A DNA stretch of 31,845 nucleotides from Tardiphaga sp. (GCA_014377915.1 JACMOT010000156.1:1-31845); one strand, 5' to 3'; shown: positions 1-8,771, counted from the first letter of the stretch. The notes: generated by a model not told the origin, from the letters alone. Translations and numbers: made by a program.

Positions 1-13
1 GTCGCGTGTCGCG

Positions 14-105
14 CGGCCCCCCACCCGACCGGGCTTCGCTACGCTTAGCCCGGCCACCCTCCCCACCTTCGCGAAGCTGCGCTTCGCGCGGGGGGAGGGA
101 TGAGA
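14..105. repeat. Palindromic intergenic repeat, family B
   Basis: This GC-rich stretch downstream of the moeB stop is made of nested inverted repeats. CCGGGCT (29-35) pairs with AGCCCGG (47-53), and GCGAAGC (71-77) pairs with GCTTCGC (81-87). The text around CACCCGACCGG and CTTCGCTACGCT recurs almost unchanged at 31571-31595, which places both in one dispersed repeat family. No gene is supported between position 1 and the moeB stop. It may act as a transcription end for moeB, but there is no T-run. Confidence 0.6.
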
Positions 106-118
106 AAGAGCGCTCCGG

Positions 119-919
119 TCAGCAATGCCGGCTCAGATCCATGATCGTCGGCGCGTCGCCGTTCAGCGGATTGTCCGGATCGCGCGCATAGCGCAGCGTC
201 TCGAAGCGCATCGCGCGGGCGTCGATCATCAGCAACCGGCCGACCAGCCCCTCGCCGAAACCGGTGATCTCGCGGATCGCCTCCAGCGCCATCATCGAGC
301 CCAGCACCCCGGCCAGCGCGCCCATCACGCCGGCCTCCTGGCAGCTCGGCACCGTGCCGGGGGGAGGCGCGTCCGGGAACAGGCAGCGATAGGTCGGGTT
401 CAGCCCCCCCGCGGCATTTTTTTCATGCGGCCGCAGCGTGGTCAGCGAGCCGTCGAACGTGCCGAGCGCCGCCGAGACCAGCGGCTTCTTCGCCAGATAG
501 CAGGCATCCGACACCAGATAGCGCGTCGCAAAATTGTCGGAGCCGTCGAGCACCAGATCATAGGCCGCGATCAATTCCATCGCATTCGACGGCCGCAGCC
601 GCGCGTCATGGCCGACGAATGTGACATGCGGATTGAGCGCATGGATTTTCGCCGCCGCGCTGTCCACCTTGCGGGCGCCGATGTCCGGCGTGGCGTGGAT
701 GATCTGGCGCTGCAAATTGGACAGCGAGACGTGATCATCATCGACCACGCCGAGCGTGCCGATTCCGGCCGCCGCCAGATACATCAGCACCGGCGCGCCA
801 AGCCCGCCGGCGCCGATCACCAGCACTTTTGCCGATCGCAGCGCGGCCTGGCCCTGGCCGCCGATTTCGCGCAGCACGATGTGGCGGGCATAGCGTTCGA
901 GTTCGTCGGCGCTCAGCAT
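119..919 (-). CDS. moeB: MoeB/ThiF/HesA-family adenylyltransferase
   Basis: This 266-residue E1-like enzyme is expected to adenylate the C-terminal glycine of a ubiquitin-fold sulfur carrier (MoaD in molybdopterin synthesis, or ThiS). Visible motifs are the N-terminal RYARHIVL segment, the nucleotide-binding GAGGLG at residues 36-41, an NLQRQ segment at 68-72, and LDGSDNFATRY near 124-134. Cys193 (PSCQEAG) lies where the family's active-site cysteine sits. The structural zinc site of E. coli MoeB is not intact. The first CxxC reads Thr176-Tyr-Arg-Cys179, and the C-terminal pair is replaced by RDPDNPLNG. The gene stands alone on the minus strand, and no MoaD, ThiS or rhodanese domain is present. 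MoeB is the best label, but a ThiF-like sulfur-transfer role cannot be excluded. Confidence 0.85.
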   Translation of the reverse strand: MLSADELERYARHIVLREIGGQGQAALRSAKVLVIGAGGLGAPVLMYLAAAGIGTLGVVDDDHVSLSNLQRQIIHATPDIGARKVDSAAAKIHALNPHVTFVGHDARLRPSNAMELIAAYDLVLDGSDNFATRYLVSDACYLAKKPLVSAALGTFDGSLTTLRPHEKNAAGGLNPTYRCLFPDAPPPGTVPSCQEAGVMGALAGVLGSMMALEAIREITGFGEGLVGRLLMIDARAMRFETLRYARDPDNPLNGDAPTIMDLSRHC

Positions 920-956
920 GATGTGGTTGCTTCCATGTTTCTCACGGCCATCTCCC

Positions 957-1050
957 CGTCATTGCGAGGAGCCCTTGCGACGAAGCTATCCAGTTCTTTC
1001 TTCGCGTGTGCCTTCTGGATTGCCGCGTCGCTTCGCTCCTCGCAATGACG
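957..1050. repeat. Palindromic intergenic repeat, family A (copy 1)
   Basis: The ends form a perfect 16-bp inverted repeat: CGTCATTGCGAGGAGC at 957-972 and its complement at 1035-1050. Pairing continues imperfectly inward, so arms of about 36 nt (957-993 and 1015-1050) flank a 21-nt loop. It fills most of the gap between the divergent moeB and the gene starting at 1148. Elements with CGTCATTGCGAG ends are, as I recall, common between genes in Bradyrhizobium and Rhodopseudomonas. A second copy is at 9119-9239. Confidence 0.8.
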
Positions 1051-1147
1051 GCTGTGGGCGTCGGCACGCTTGAACCATCGCGCCGCTGTCGCAGACCCAG
1101 CAGATGTGCTTCAATTCGGCCACGTCAATCGTCACCCGGGACATGTC

Positions 1148-2515
1148 ATGAGATCGTGGCTTACGGCAACATGGATGATCGCCGCGGCGACGACAGCGGC
1201 GTCCGCGCAGACGGCACCGCCCCCGGCCGCGGCGGCGAAGCCGAACCCGGCCGCCGCCGCGCCGGCCCGTCCGGCGCTGCAGAGCCCCGCCGATACCGCG
1301 AGCGCGATGGCGCAGGCCGAGCGGCTGGCGATCCAGTCCGACCTCGCCTGGGCCGGCGAATATAATGGCGCCATCAATGGCGAGGTCTCCGAGCGCATGG
1401 TCGCCGCGATCCGGACGTTCCAGAAATACAACGGCGCCCAACAGACCGGCGTGCTCAACCCGCAAGAGCGCGGCATCCTGCAGACTGCCGCGAAGAAACT
1501 GCAGGACAATGTCGGCTGGAAGATCGTCACCGACACTTTGACCGGCGCACGCATCGGGCTGCCGACAAAACTGCTGCCGCAGCAGGCTTCTGATGCCAAT
1601 GGCAGCAAATGGAGTTCCACCAGCGGATCGATCCAGATCCAGCTCGCGCGCCGCAAGGAAGCCGCGCCGACCACCGCCGCGCTGGCCGAGCAGGAGAAGA
1701 AGGAGCCCGGCCGCAAGATCGAGTACAGCGCGATCAGGCCGGATTTCTTCGTGCTGTCGGGCATGCAGGGGCTGAAGAAATTCTACATCCGCGGCGCCTT
1801 CCGCGACAGCGAGGTGCGCCTCCTCACCATCCTCTACGACCAGGCCACCGAAGGCACCATGGCGCCGGTAGTGATCGCGATGTCGTCAGCCTTCCACGCG
1901 TTTCCGGCCGGCGCGATCGCCGCCGGCCCGCCGCCGCGCAAGAAGGTCGAATACGCCTCCGGCGTCATCGTCAGCGACGATGGTGCGATCGTCACCGACC
2001 GCCAGGCGATCGACGGTTGCCTGTCGATCGTGATTGCCGGCCATGGCCATGCCGATAAGCTCGCCGAGGACAAGGCCAGCGATCTCGCTCTGCTGCGGAT
2101 ATTTGGCGCGCGCGACCTGAAACCGCTGGCGCTGGGAAACCGCGCCACCGCGAAGCCCGCTCTCGACCTGATCGGCATCGCCGATCCGCAGAACCAGGGC
2201 GGCGCCGCGGCGGTCAGCCGGCTCAAAGTGTCGGTGACGCCCGTCGGAACTACTGGTGAGCTGGCGTTGTCGCCGGCACCCGGCCTCGGCTTTTCCGGCG
2301 CGGCGGCGATCGACGGCGAAGGCGCTTTCGCCGGGCTGGTTCAATTAAAACCCGTCATCGTCGCTGGCCCTGCCAACGGCAGCGCGATGCAGGCGGCGCT
2401 GGTACCAGCCGCCATTGTGCGCGCGTTTCTGGCCGCCAGCATGGTCAGCATGAACGACGCGCCCTCGACGGAAGCAGCGGCCTCCGTGGTGCGCGTGATC
2501 TGCGTGCGCAAGTAG
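1148..2515 (+). CDS. Secreted peptidoglycan-binding protein with degenerate trypsin-like domain
   Basis: The start at 1148 was preferred over an ATG at 1070 because it places a clean signal peptide first (MRSWLTATWMIAAATTAASA, then QTAPPP). The mature part has an Ala/Pro-rich linker and a peptidoglycan-binding-domain-like helical segment around residues 60-115 (YNGAINGEVSERMVAAIRTFQ). A long central region of unknown fold follows, then a trypsin/HtrA-like C-terminal domain from about residue 270. In that domain SGVIVSDDGAIVTD and SDLALLRI (Asp312) match the family, and GFSG (Ser383) stands in the serine position. The expected catalytic His is Gln286 (TDRQAI instead of TNAHV). It is therefore probably a non-catalytic periplasmic, wall-associated protein. 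The product is 455 residues. Its exact function is unknown. Confidence 0.75.
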   Translation: MRSWLTATWMIAAATTAASAQTAPPPAAAAKPNPAAAAPARPALQSPADTASAMAQAERLAIQSDLAWAGEYNGAINGEVSERMVAAIRTFQKYNGAQQTGVLNPQERGILQTAAKKLQDNVGWKIVTDTLTGARIGLPTKLLPQQASDANGSKWSSTSGSIQIQLARRKEAAPTTAALAEQEKKEPGRKIEYSAIRPDFFVLSGMQGLKKFYIRGAFRDSEVRLLTILYDQATEGTMAPVVIAMSSAFHAFPAGAIAAGPPPRKKVEYASGVIVSDDGAIVTDRQAIDGCLSIVIAGHGHADKLAEDKASDLALLRIFGARDLKPLALGNRATAKPALDLIGIADPQNQGGAAAVSRLKVSVTPVGTTGELALSPAPGLGFSGAAAIDGEGAFAGLVQLKPVIVAGPANGSAMQAALVPAAIVRAFLAASMVSMNDAPSTEAAASVVRVICVRK

Positions 2516-2854
2516 CCTCGTTGCCGGGAGGCGGAACGGCGCATCACGCCCGGGACCGACCCTACCGGTATCCGACAGCATCATCAAAATCGCACGACCC
2601 ATCAACACCAACTACACTTTGCCGGTAAAGCATTGCGACGGCTTGACTAAATATAGTCCGCGCCGTGCTATCAATAGTATTGCGCCGTCTTTTAAGTCAT
2701 GATCACGACATAGCTGATTCGGCGTAGCTGCGATCTCGCATAGTCCTGCCTTTCGCTTCCGATGTGTCCAGCCAAGAACAGTCCGTCGCACCAAGCGGCT
2801 TCGACTCACTCTCTGGCGTGAAGCGTATCCCGTCATCGACAAAGGACTACCATC
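2516..2854. other. 339-bp intergenic region, locally AT-richer
   Basis: There is no supported gene between the protease-like gene and the ParA-like gene. The middle part (about 2575-2700) is visibly poorer in GC than its surroundings and holds a candidate promoter (2643-2675) and two short dyads: GACTA/TAGTC at 2645-2658 and CTAT/ATAG at 2668-2677. If that promoter is used, the ParA-like mRNA would have a leader of roughly 180 nt. I see no convincing riboswitch or small RNA in it. Confidence 0.5.
2643..2675 (+). promoter_or_regulatory. Candidate promoter for the ParA-like gene
   Basis: A TTGACT box (2643-2648) is followed about 17-20 bp later by TGCTAT/TATCAAT (2666-2675) in the least GC-rich part of the gap. 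The -35 box is good but the -10 box is poor. The two short inverted repeats overlapping the boxes could be operator elements. This is inference from base pattern only. Confidence 0.35.
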
Positions 2855-3622
2855 ATGCAGACCATCGTTCTTGCCACCCAAAAGGGTGGCAGCGGCAAGA
2901 GCACGCTCGCCATCGGCCTCGCGCTGGCCGCGATGCAGGAGGGACATACTGTCCGGCTGATCGAGACCGATCCGCAGGGCACCCTGTCGAACTGGAAGAA
3001 GCGCCGGCTGGACGCCGAGCCTGGCGTCGAACCGGTGGAGACCGCCCACGACATCGAGCAGCGGCTCGAGATCTTCGAGCGCAACGGCGTGACGCTGACG
3101 GTGATCGACACCGCGGGCGGCATCAGCGACGTCACCACGGCGGCGATTCGCGCCGCCGATCTGTGCCTGATCCCGGTGCGGCCGAGCCTCGCCGATCTGG
3201 AGGCGGCGACGCCGACGCTGTGGCTGGCCCGCGCCTGCAAGACGCCGTTCGGCTTCGTGCTCAACCAGACGCCGGTGCGCGGCCAACGCCTCGACAACGC
3301 CTCCTCGGCGCTCGACCAGGGCGTGTTGCCGGCCGCCGACAGCGGCGTCGCGCAGCCCTTCATCGTCATGCGAAACGATCACCAGGACGCGCTGGGCGGC
3401 GGCCTCGCGGTCACCGAATATGCGCCGCATGGCAAATCCGCGGAAGAAATCCGTGGCCTGTGGCAATGGGTGACCGGCAAGCTCGGCCCGGTCGCGCGCG
3501 CCGATGCGCGCGGCGTGGTGTTCGACCCTGTCGCGCCCGACACGGTGCCGACGATGTTTCCGCTGACCGAACAGGAAGCCATGGCGACCGCGCCGGCGGC
3601 CAGCGAACTCGGTCGCTTCTGA
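2855..3622 (+). CDS. ParA/MinD-family P-loop ATPase (orphan)
   Basis: This is a 255-residue ATPase with the deviant Walker A KGGSGKST at residues 10-17, where Lys10 is the signature lysine. It also has ETDPQGTLSNW after the second strand (switch I region) and VIDTAGG (Walker B). Such proteins dimerise on ATP and usually position DNA or protein cargo, or act in assembly. An AAAGG ribosome-binding site at 2841-2845 supports the start. No parB, parS-like site or chemotaxis/pilus partner lies beside it. The upstream gene is wall-associated and the downstream one is CorA, so a chromosome-segregation role is unlikely to be its main job. After residue 180 the sequence is Ala/Pro-rich and poorly diagnostic. 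The cargo is unknown. Confidence 0.85.
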   Translation: MQTIVLATQKGGSGKSTLAIGLALAAMQEGHTVRLIETDPQGTLSNWKKRRLDAEPGVEPVETAHDIEQRLEIFERNGVTLTVIDTAGGISDVTTAAIRAADLCLIPVRPSLADLEAATPTLWLARACKTPFGFVLNQTPVRGQRLDNASSALDQGVLPAADSGVAQPFIVMRNDHQDALGGGLAVTEYAPHGKSAEEIRGLWQWVTGKLGPVARADARGVVFDPVAPDTVPTMFPLTEQEAMATAPAASELGRF

Positions 3623-3697
3623 GGCCTCCCCCGCCGGCGCGAAACCTTTCGGCCGGCGGCGAGTCTATTGCCCGTGCGCGCGCTCGCGCATGGAGCA

Positions 3698-4723
3698 ATG
3701 ACGTCGAGGTGGCCCGTGCACGGCAGCAAGCAACCCGAATCCGCGGCGCATGAGGCGGGCGTCGTCGCCGCGAGCGTCTACGCCGGTGGCCGGCGCGTCG
3801 CCGACATCGCGATCGAGGACGCCGCGGCATGGTCGCGCAGGCCCGGACATGTGGTGTGGATCGGGCTGCTGGAGCCGAGCGCGGCGCTGCTGGAGCGGGT
3901 GCGCGCGCAATTCGACCTGCATTCCCTCGCGATCGAGGATGCCTCGAAGGCGCACCAGCACCCCAAGGTCGAGCAATATGGCGAGGCGCTGTTCATCGTC
4001 GCGCGCACCGCCCAGATGGTCGACGGCGCCGTCGGTTTTGGCGAAACGCATATTTTTGTCGGCCGCGGCTATGTGGTGTCGGTGCGGCATGGTGCCTCGG
4101 CTTCCTACGCCGCGGTGCGCGCGCGCTGCGAGGCCTGCCCGACGGTGCTCACCAACGGCGAGGACTATATCCTCTATGCGATCCTTGATTTTATCGTCGA
4201 CAACTACCAGCCGGTGATCGAGGCAATCCAGGCCGAGGTCGAGCAGCCCGAGGATCGCGTGCTGCGGCGGATTCTGCACCAGTCCGAGTTCGAACGGCTT
4301 TACAAGCTGCGCCGCGAATTGCTGAAGCTGCGCCGCGCCGTCGGCCCGCTGCTCGACGTCTGCCACCGTCTCGAGCATTCCGGGGTGCTGCCGATCGATC
4401 CGGAGATGCGACCGCTGTTTCGCGACGTGCTCGATCACATCAAGCGCGCCGAGGAGGATATCGATGCGCTGCGCGAGGTGCTGGCCTTTGCGTTCGAGGC
4501 CAGCCTGATGTCCGGCCAGTCGCAGCAGAACGAAATCACCCGCCGGCTCGCGGCATGGGCCGCGATCCTCGCGGTGCCGACCGCGGTCGCCGGCATCTAT
4601 GGCATGAACTTCGACCACATGCCGGAGCTGAGATGGCAATATGGCTACTACGCGGTGCTCGGCGGCATCGCCTCGCTATGCGGCTTTCTGTATCTGCGGT
4701 TCCGGCATTACGGCTGGCTGTAA
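3698..4723 (+). CDS. corA: CorA-family divalent metal ion transporter
   Basis: This is a magnesium/cobalt/nickel or zinc transporter of the CorA family, an inner-membrane pentamer. The long N-terminal cytoplasmic domain includes HSLAIEDASKAHQHPKVEQY. A helical stalk follows (KLRRELLKLRRAVGPLL). Two C-terminal membrane segments (about residues 281-300 and 312-332) are joined by the diagnostic YGMNFDHMPE loop, with Gly-Met-Asn at 302-304. The C-terminus is short and basic, as usual. Length is 341 residues from the ATG at 3698. A TTG at 3668 and a GTG at 3716 (AGG six bases before it) are alternative starts, so the true N-terminus is uncertain. It is not in an obvious operon with the ParA-like gene 75 bp upstream. 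The transported ion cannot be read from the sequence. Confidence 0.88.
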   Translation: MTSRWPVHGSKQPESAAHEAGVVAASVYAGGRRVADIAIEDAAAWSRRPGHVVWIGLLEPSAALLERVRAQFDLHSLAIEDASKAHQHPKVEQYGEALFIVARTAQMVDGAVGFGETHIFVGRGYVVSVRHGASASYAAVRARCEACPTVLTNGEDYILYAILDFIVDNYQPVIEAIQAEVEQPEDRVLRRILHQSEFERLYKLRRELLKLRRAVGPLLDVCHRLEHSGVLPIDPEMRPLFRDVLDHIKRAEEDIDALREVLAFAFEASLMSGQSQQNEITRRLAAWAAILAVPTAVAGIYGMNFDHMPELRWQYGYYAVLGGIASLCGFLYLRFRHYGWL

Positions 4724-4747
4724 GGATTTCGCCAGCCGGCCCGCGTG

Positions 4748-4912
4748 CGCTTCCTTCCCCCTCCCCCTTGTGGGAGAGGGTGGATCGAACCGCGCAGCGG
4801 TTCGAGACGGGTGAGGGGTAGCCACAAACTCCGCGCCTGGACATCCCCCTCATCCGTCGCGGCTGCGCCGCGCCACCTTCTCCCACAGGGGGAGAAGGAA
4901 GAAAGGAAGAAC
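4748..4912. repeat. Palindromic intergenic repeat, family B variant
   Basis: Between the convergent corA and VOC-protein genes lie two facing arms. One is a CCCTCCCCCTTGTGGGAGAGGG-like arm near 4758-4780. The other is its rough complement, CCTTCTCCCACAGGGGGAGAAGG, near 4879-4901. Between them are GGTTCGAGACGGGTGAGGGG and CCCCCTCATCCGTCGCGG, which pair imperfectly. The whole could fold into one long hairpin and may end transcription from both sides. Confidence 0.65.
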
Positions 4913-4919
4913 GCGCCGC

Positions 4920-5507
4920 CTACAGCGACATCCTCAAATCCAGCGGCGCGCCGGGCGCAAACTCGCCGGCATAGGCGCGGCGATGGATTTCCTCGGATGA
5001 CGCCCCGGCGGCGCGCGCCTCGAGCAGGCGATCACCGTCGAACGCCATGCCGATCGGGTTGACCGCGAATTCCGCGGACGTCTTCATCCACTGCGTCGAG
5101 TGCTCCCAGTCGCCAAAGGTGTCGCATTGCAATTCGACGCTATTGCCGTCGGGATCGACGTAATAGATCGACAGCGTCATGCCGTGGTCGAGCGACATGT
5201 GCGGCGCGATGCCGTCCTCCCTGAGCCGGCCATAGGTGTCGAGCAGCGCGTCCAGGTCGGCGAATTCGAACGCGGTGTGGTGCAGGCCGGTATGCGCCAG
5301 CTTGGCGGGATCGTCGGAGATCACCGGGCTGGTCAGCAGCGCCAGCCGGTGATTGGCGGCGTCATTGCTGAGCCAGGCGCCGCCCGGAAACTGAAAATGC
5401 ACATTCATGCCGGTGACGATGCCATACCAGGCGATCATGTCGGCTAGCCGGGTGGTCTTCAGCGTGACGTGGTGAAGCTGGGGGATGTGAGTGGGGTAGC
5501 TGGTCAT
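4920..5507 (-). CDS. VOC-fold (glyoxalase / extradiol dioxygenase-like) protein
   Basis: This 195-residue protein belongs to the vicinal-oxygen-chelate superfamily and has two paired beta-alpha-beta modules. Probable metal ligands are His13 (LHHVTLKT), His77 (GLHHTAFEF) and Glu125 (DPDGNSVELQ), the pattern of catechol 2,3-dioxygenase-like enzymes. Tyr116/117 in SIYYVDPDG is also typical. The start at 5507 was chosen because GGAG (complement of 5514-5517) sits six bases ahead of the ATG. An upstream extension to 5573 has no such support. Two perfect dyads upstream (5568-5581, 5584-5604) are candidate operators. No other aromatic-degradation genes are nearby, so the substrate is unknown. Confidence 0.8.
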   Translation of the reverse strand: MTSYPTHIPQLHHVTLKTTRLADMIAWYGIVTGMNVHFQFPGGAWLSNDAANHRLALLTSPVISDDPAKLAHTGLHHTAFEFADLDALLDTYGRLREDGIAPHMSLDHGMTLSIYYVDPDGNSVELQCDTFGDWEHSTQWMKTSAEFAVNPIGMAFDGDRLLEARAAGASSEEIHRRAYAGEFAPGAPLDLRMSL

Positions 5508-5567
5508 CGTTTTCTCCGAAAGGCGACGCTCATTGAGCGGCGTCGCGCTGATCACACCCGAAGTATC

Positions 5568-5604
5568 GCGCATCGATGCGCTTGTTACCAGCGGCGATGG
5601 TAAC
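5568..5604. promoter_or_regulatory. Two adjacent dyads upstream of the VOC gene
   Basis: A perfect 14-bp palindrome GCGCATCGATGCGC (5568-5581) is followed by GTTACC-N9-GGTAAC (5584-5604). Both lie 60-100 bp upstream of the VOC-protein start, in the gap after the methyltransferase gene. They look like binding sites for dimeric regulators. No regulator gene is adjacent, so the binding protein is unknown. Confidence 0.35.
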
Positions 5605-5661
5605 CGGGGATGGGCCGGTCTTTTATTTGTCCCGGGAACGATGCGGCACAGGCACAGGCCA

Positions 5662-6456
5662 TCAGACCTTTTCCGGCACCCGACCCTTCACCGCATTGGC
5701 AAAGGCATCGTAGCTGACGCCGCCATCGCGCTGTTCGGTGAGATGCATTCGCACCCGCGTCCGCAGCTCGGCAACGACGTCCGGCGCCATCGCGGCGATC
5801 GCCGGCTTCACGGTCGAGCCCGAGGTCGAGGCTGTCCAGAAATCCGCGAAGTCGATAAAGTGACGCGTCACATCGATGCGGCGGGTCTCGATCCGCGTCA
5901 GCCCGGCGTCGCGCCAGAGCTTTTGCAAATTGTCGATGCGTGACGCGTCGGGGTTCGGCGGTGGCGATGGCGCAAACCCCATCGCCCGCAACTCGCGCAG
6001 CACCGGATCGAGCGGAAAGCCACCGCCCTCCATGTCCCAGGCATAGGCCGCGACGGTACCGCCCGGCGCCACCACCCGCGCCATCTCGCCGACGCCCCGC
6101 GCCGGCTCCGGCACGAAGAAGATCACCAGCGCCATGACCGCGGCATCGAACGCGCCGTCGGCAAACGGCAACGCCATCGCGTCGCCCTGGTGATAGATCG
6201 CCATCGGCGTGCCTGGCCGGCCGCGCGCGAAGCTGAGCTGGCCCGGCGACGGATCGATGCCCCGCACCTCGCGTGGCTGCAGCCGTTGCGCGATCAATTC
6301 GGTGAAGGCGCCATTGCCGCAGCCGACATCGAGCCAGGCCAACCCGGCGGGCGGCGCCAGCCAGTCGAGAAAGATATCACCGGCGAGACGACTCCACGCC
6401 CCCATCATCCGCTCATAGGCGGCGCCGTCATTGAAGCGAATGGATGCGTCGTTCAT
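5662..6456 (-). CDS. Class I SAM-dependent methyltransferase
   Basis: This 264-residue methyltransferase has the SAM-binding motif I WLDVGCGNGAF (residues 41-51). An acidic second strand follows (GIDPSPGQLSFAR), then the motif IV region (FADGAFDAAVMALVIFFV) and a post-motif ARVVAPGGTVAAYAWD. The C-terminal half includes a DFWTASTSGSTVKPAIAAM segment like those in UbiE/COQ5-like small-molecule methyltransferases. The ATG at 6456, preceded by GGTGAG, is preferred to one at 6471 that lacks a ribosome-binding site. The substrate is unknown. A decayed partial copy of a close relative is present on the other side of the chemoreceptor gene (8854-9010), suggesting the locus once held two such genes. 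Confidence 0.85.
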   Translation of the reverse strand: MNDASIRFNDGAAYERMMGAWSRLAGDIFLDWLAPPAGLAWLDVGCGNGAFTELIAQRLQPREVRGIDPSPGQLSFARGRPGTPMAIYHQGDAMALPFADGAFDAAVMALVIFFVPEPARGVGEMARVVAPGGTVAAYAWDMEGGGFPLDPVLRELRAMGFAPSPPPNPDASRIDNLQKLWRDAGLTRIETRRIDVTRHFIDFADFWTASTSGSTVKPAIAAMAPDVVAELRTRVRMHLTEQRDGGVSYDAFANAVKGRVPEKV

Positions 6457-6671
6457 GTCACTGCTCACCATGGCTTGCGCCGGCCAACCGACCGTCTCTA
6501 CCGATAGCATCTTTCCCGTCGCCACGCGCGTCCGCGCCAGGGCCCATGATCGGCGGATGCCTCCCTCCGCGGCGCGAGACGCAGCATCGCGCCGTTGCTA
6601 TCGATATGGCCGGCAAAGCCGCTCAGCCGCATGGCGCATCCGCGCGGACGTCGGCGGCCTGGCCGATTGAC

Positions 6672-8771
6672 TTACTTGCTGGCGAATATCCGGCGGTTCA
6701 CGTCGTCCGTTGAGGTGCGGATCACCCGCACCAGGCTGGTATGCAGGCCATCGACCTGTCGCGCGATGAGCGCTGCTCCGTTCCGCATTTCGGCCGCGCG
6801 GCGCTCGGTTTCGATCGCTTCGTTCGACACCACGACGATCTGGGCGGCGACTTCCCGTGCCGCGAGCGAGGTCTGTTCGACCGACCGGGCAATTTCCTCC
6901 GTCACGGCGCTCTGCTGCTCCACCGCGGCGGAGATGATCGACGATACCGACTCGACATTGCGAATGACCACGCCGATGGCGTTGATCGATTGCACCGACT
7001 CCTCGGTCGCCTGCTGGATCTCGGCGATCTGCTGGGCGATCTCGCTGGTGGCCCTGGCGGTCTGCTCCGCCAGCGATTTGACCTCGGCGGCGACCACGGC
7101 AAAGCCGCGGCCGGCAGCGCCGGCGCGCGCCGCCTCGATGGTCGCGTTGAGCGCCAGCAGATTGGTCTGGCTTGCGATTTCGCTGATGATATCGGTGACC
7201 GCGCCGACCTTGGTGGCCGCCCCCGCCAGTTTGGCGATGGTCTGTTGCGCCCTGCCCGATGCCGCCACCGCATCGACCGTCAGGGCGCGTGACACGGTGA
7301 CCTGAGAGGCGATCTCGGCAATCGACTTGCTCAATTCGCTCGACGCGGTGGCTACTGTCTCCGAATTCGCCAGCGCTTCCTCCGCGGCCGCCGCGACGCT
7401 CGTGCTGTTCTTCTGCAGCATGACGGCGCTGTCGTTCATATGTATCGCGGTGTCAGCCATATGCGCGGTGCCCCGCTGCACGTCGTTCACCGCGGTCGTG
7501 GTTTCTCGCTCGACATTGTCGGCCATGTCCTTCAACGCCTCGACGCGCTCACCATGCGCGTCTGCCTGCAACCGCAGATGCGCCCGTGCCAGATGCTGCT
7601 TCTCGATGCCGATCTCCTTGAAGATCATCACCGCGCTCGCCATCTCGCCGATCTCGTCGCGGCGATGCACACCGGCAATATCGAGTTCAAGGTTGCCGGC
7701 GGCGATTTCCCGCATCGATCGGGACATCATGATGATCGGCCGGACCACCTGGCCGCGGATCAGCCACATCGACAGCACGGCCACGCCGGTCACCGCCGCC
7801 GCGATCAGCGACGCCACGATCAGCCGCAGCCGGGCGCCTTCGTTCTCCTGCGCGATCTGGCGGCTGGCGACGTCGGTCGCCAACCGCTGGGTGGCGACGA
7901 TTTCGCCGATCGCCTTGCTGGCGCTCGCAAACCATTCGGAGGCCGACATCGGATAGAGCGCGCCATTCAGCGACGCGGCATAGACCGACGCGCGGACCTT
8001 CTCGAACTCGTCGAAATAGCCGCGCCCGAGGCTTTCCATCGCCGTGCCGATTTCCGCGTCCACACCGCCGGACATCGCCTTCAGGCGTGCCCAGGAAATA
8101 TCGATCTGACCGCGGTTGCCGCCCTGAACGAGATATTGCGATCCCGACAGCGGCTTACCGCCCGCGATCGCACCGGCCAGGCCGCCGCGCTCGCGGCCCG
8201 CGGCTTCGCTCATCACCGCCAGCAGCCCTTTCAGCTCGAACAGCCCGCGCACGCCGCCCGGCAGACTGCCTGGCAACGCCCGCTCGACCGCCATTCGCGC
8301 GCTCTGGGCATCTGCGATCAGCTGGGTCGCGGCCGCGAACCAAATGCCGGTCAGACCGGGCTCGACGGATCTGGCCTGATCGACCTTGGCGCGCAGCGCC
8401 GCCAGCTCCGCGCGGTCTTTTTCGGCCTGCTGGTGCGACTGCCGAGCCGCCTCTGATGCGGTGTCGAGCAGCGCGAGCAACCGGCCGGCCTCGGCGAATG
8501 CCCCGTCGCCGAGTTCGCGCTGGCTGGCGATCGCCTGCCGCTGCGCCTCCGTGGCCGTCGCGGGATTATTGATGACGGTGTTGGCGGTGCCGCGCTCGAT
8601 CGCCCAGGCCGCGGCCGCGGCGAGATATTGATCGGAGACGGCGTTGATCTGCGAGGCGGTTTGCAGGCCCGAGCGCTCGTCGAGGGCCAGCTTTGCATAC
8701 AGTGCTACCAGCACGAGGACAATCGCACTAAGGACGCCGGTGATGGCGAAAAGCTTCGTTCGGATTGTCAT
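6672..8771 (-). CDS. Methyl-accepting chemotaxis protein with NIT-like sensor domain
   Basis: This is a 699-residue transmembrane chemoreceptor. Membrane segment 1 lies at about residues 7-26, a periplasmic sensor at 27-315 and membrane segment 2 at 317-338. HAMP follows at 339-392, then a long coiled-coil signalling domain whose conserved tip ([22 protein letters not shown], then [11 protein letters not shown]) is at 530-563. The sensor has two ERG boxes (AIERGTAN near 58-65, [10 protein letters not shown] near 192-201). These resemble the NIT domain (nitrate/nitrite sensing), so an oxyanion ligand is possible but unproven. ATG 8771 with GGAAA five bases before it is used; a TTG directly upstream is less likely. 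There is no CheR/CheB-type C-terminal pentapeptide, and no che genes are nearby. Confidence 0.9.
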   Translation of the reverse strand: MTIRTKLFAITGVLSAIVLVLVALYAKLALDERSGLQTASQINAVSDQYLAAAAAWAIERGTANTVINNPATATEAQRQAIASQRELGDGAFAEAGRLLALLDTASEAARQSHQQAEKDRAELAALRAKVDQARSVEPGLTGIWFAAATQLIADAQSARMAVERALPGSLPGGVRGLFELKGLLAVMSEAAGRERGGLAGAIAGGKPLSGSQYLVQGGNRGQIDISWARLKAMSGGVDAEIGTAMESLGRGYFDEFEKVRASVYAASLNGALYPMSASEWFASASKAIGEIVATQRLATDVASRQIAQENEGARLRLIVASLIAAAVTGVAVLSMWLIRGQVVRPIIMMSRSMREIAAGNLELDIAGVHRRDEIGEMASAVMIFKEIGIEKQHLARAHLRLQADAHGERVEALKDMADNVERETTTAVNDVQRGTAHMADTAIHMNDSAVMLQKNSTSVAAAAEEALANSETVATASSELSKSIAEIASQVTVSRALTVDAVAASGRAQQTIAKLAGAATKVGAVTDIISEIASQTNLLALNATIEAARAGAAGRGFAVVAAEVKSLAEQTARATSEIAQQIAEIQQATEESVQSINAIGVVIRNVESVSSIISAAVEQQSAVTEEIARSVEQTSLAAREVAAQIVVVSNEAIETERRAAEMRNGAALIARQVDGLHTSLVRVIRTSTDDVNRRIFASK

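Noticed and set aside
2666..2673. TGCTATCA, identical to the FitA half-site I recall, upstream of the ParA-like gene
   Set aside because: It is a single half-site with no facing arm at a suitable distance, so chance is the simplest explanation.
7440..8456. A 338-codon plus-strand open frame antisense to the chemoreceptor
   Set aside because: It has composition typical of a shadow frame (His/Arg/Gln-rich) and no domain, and the chemoreceptor is certain.
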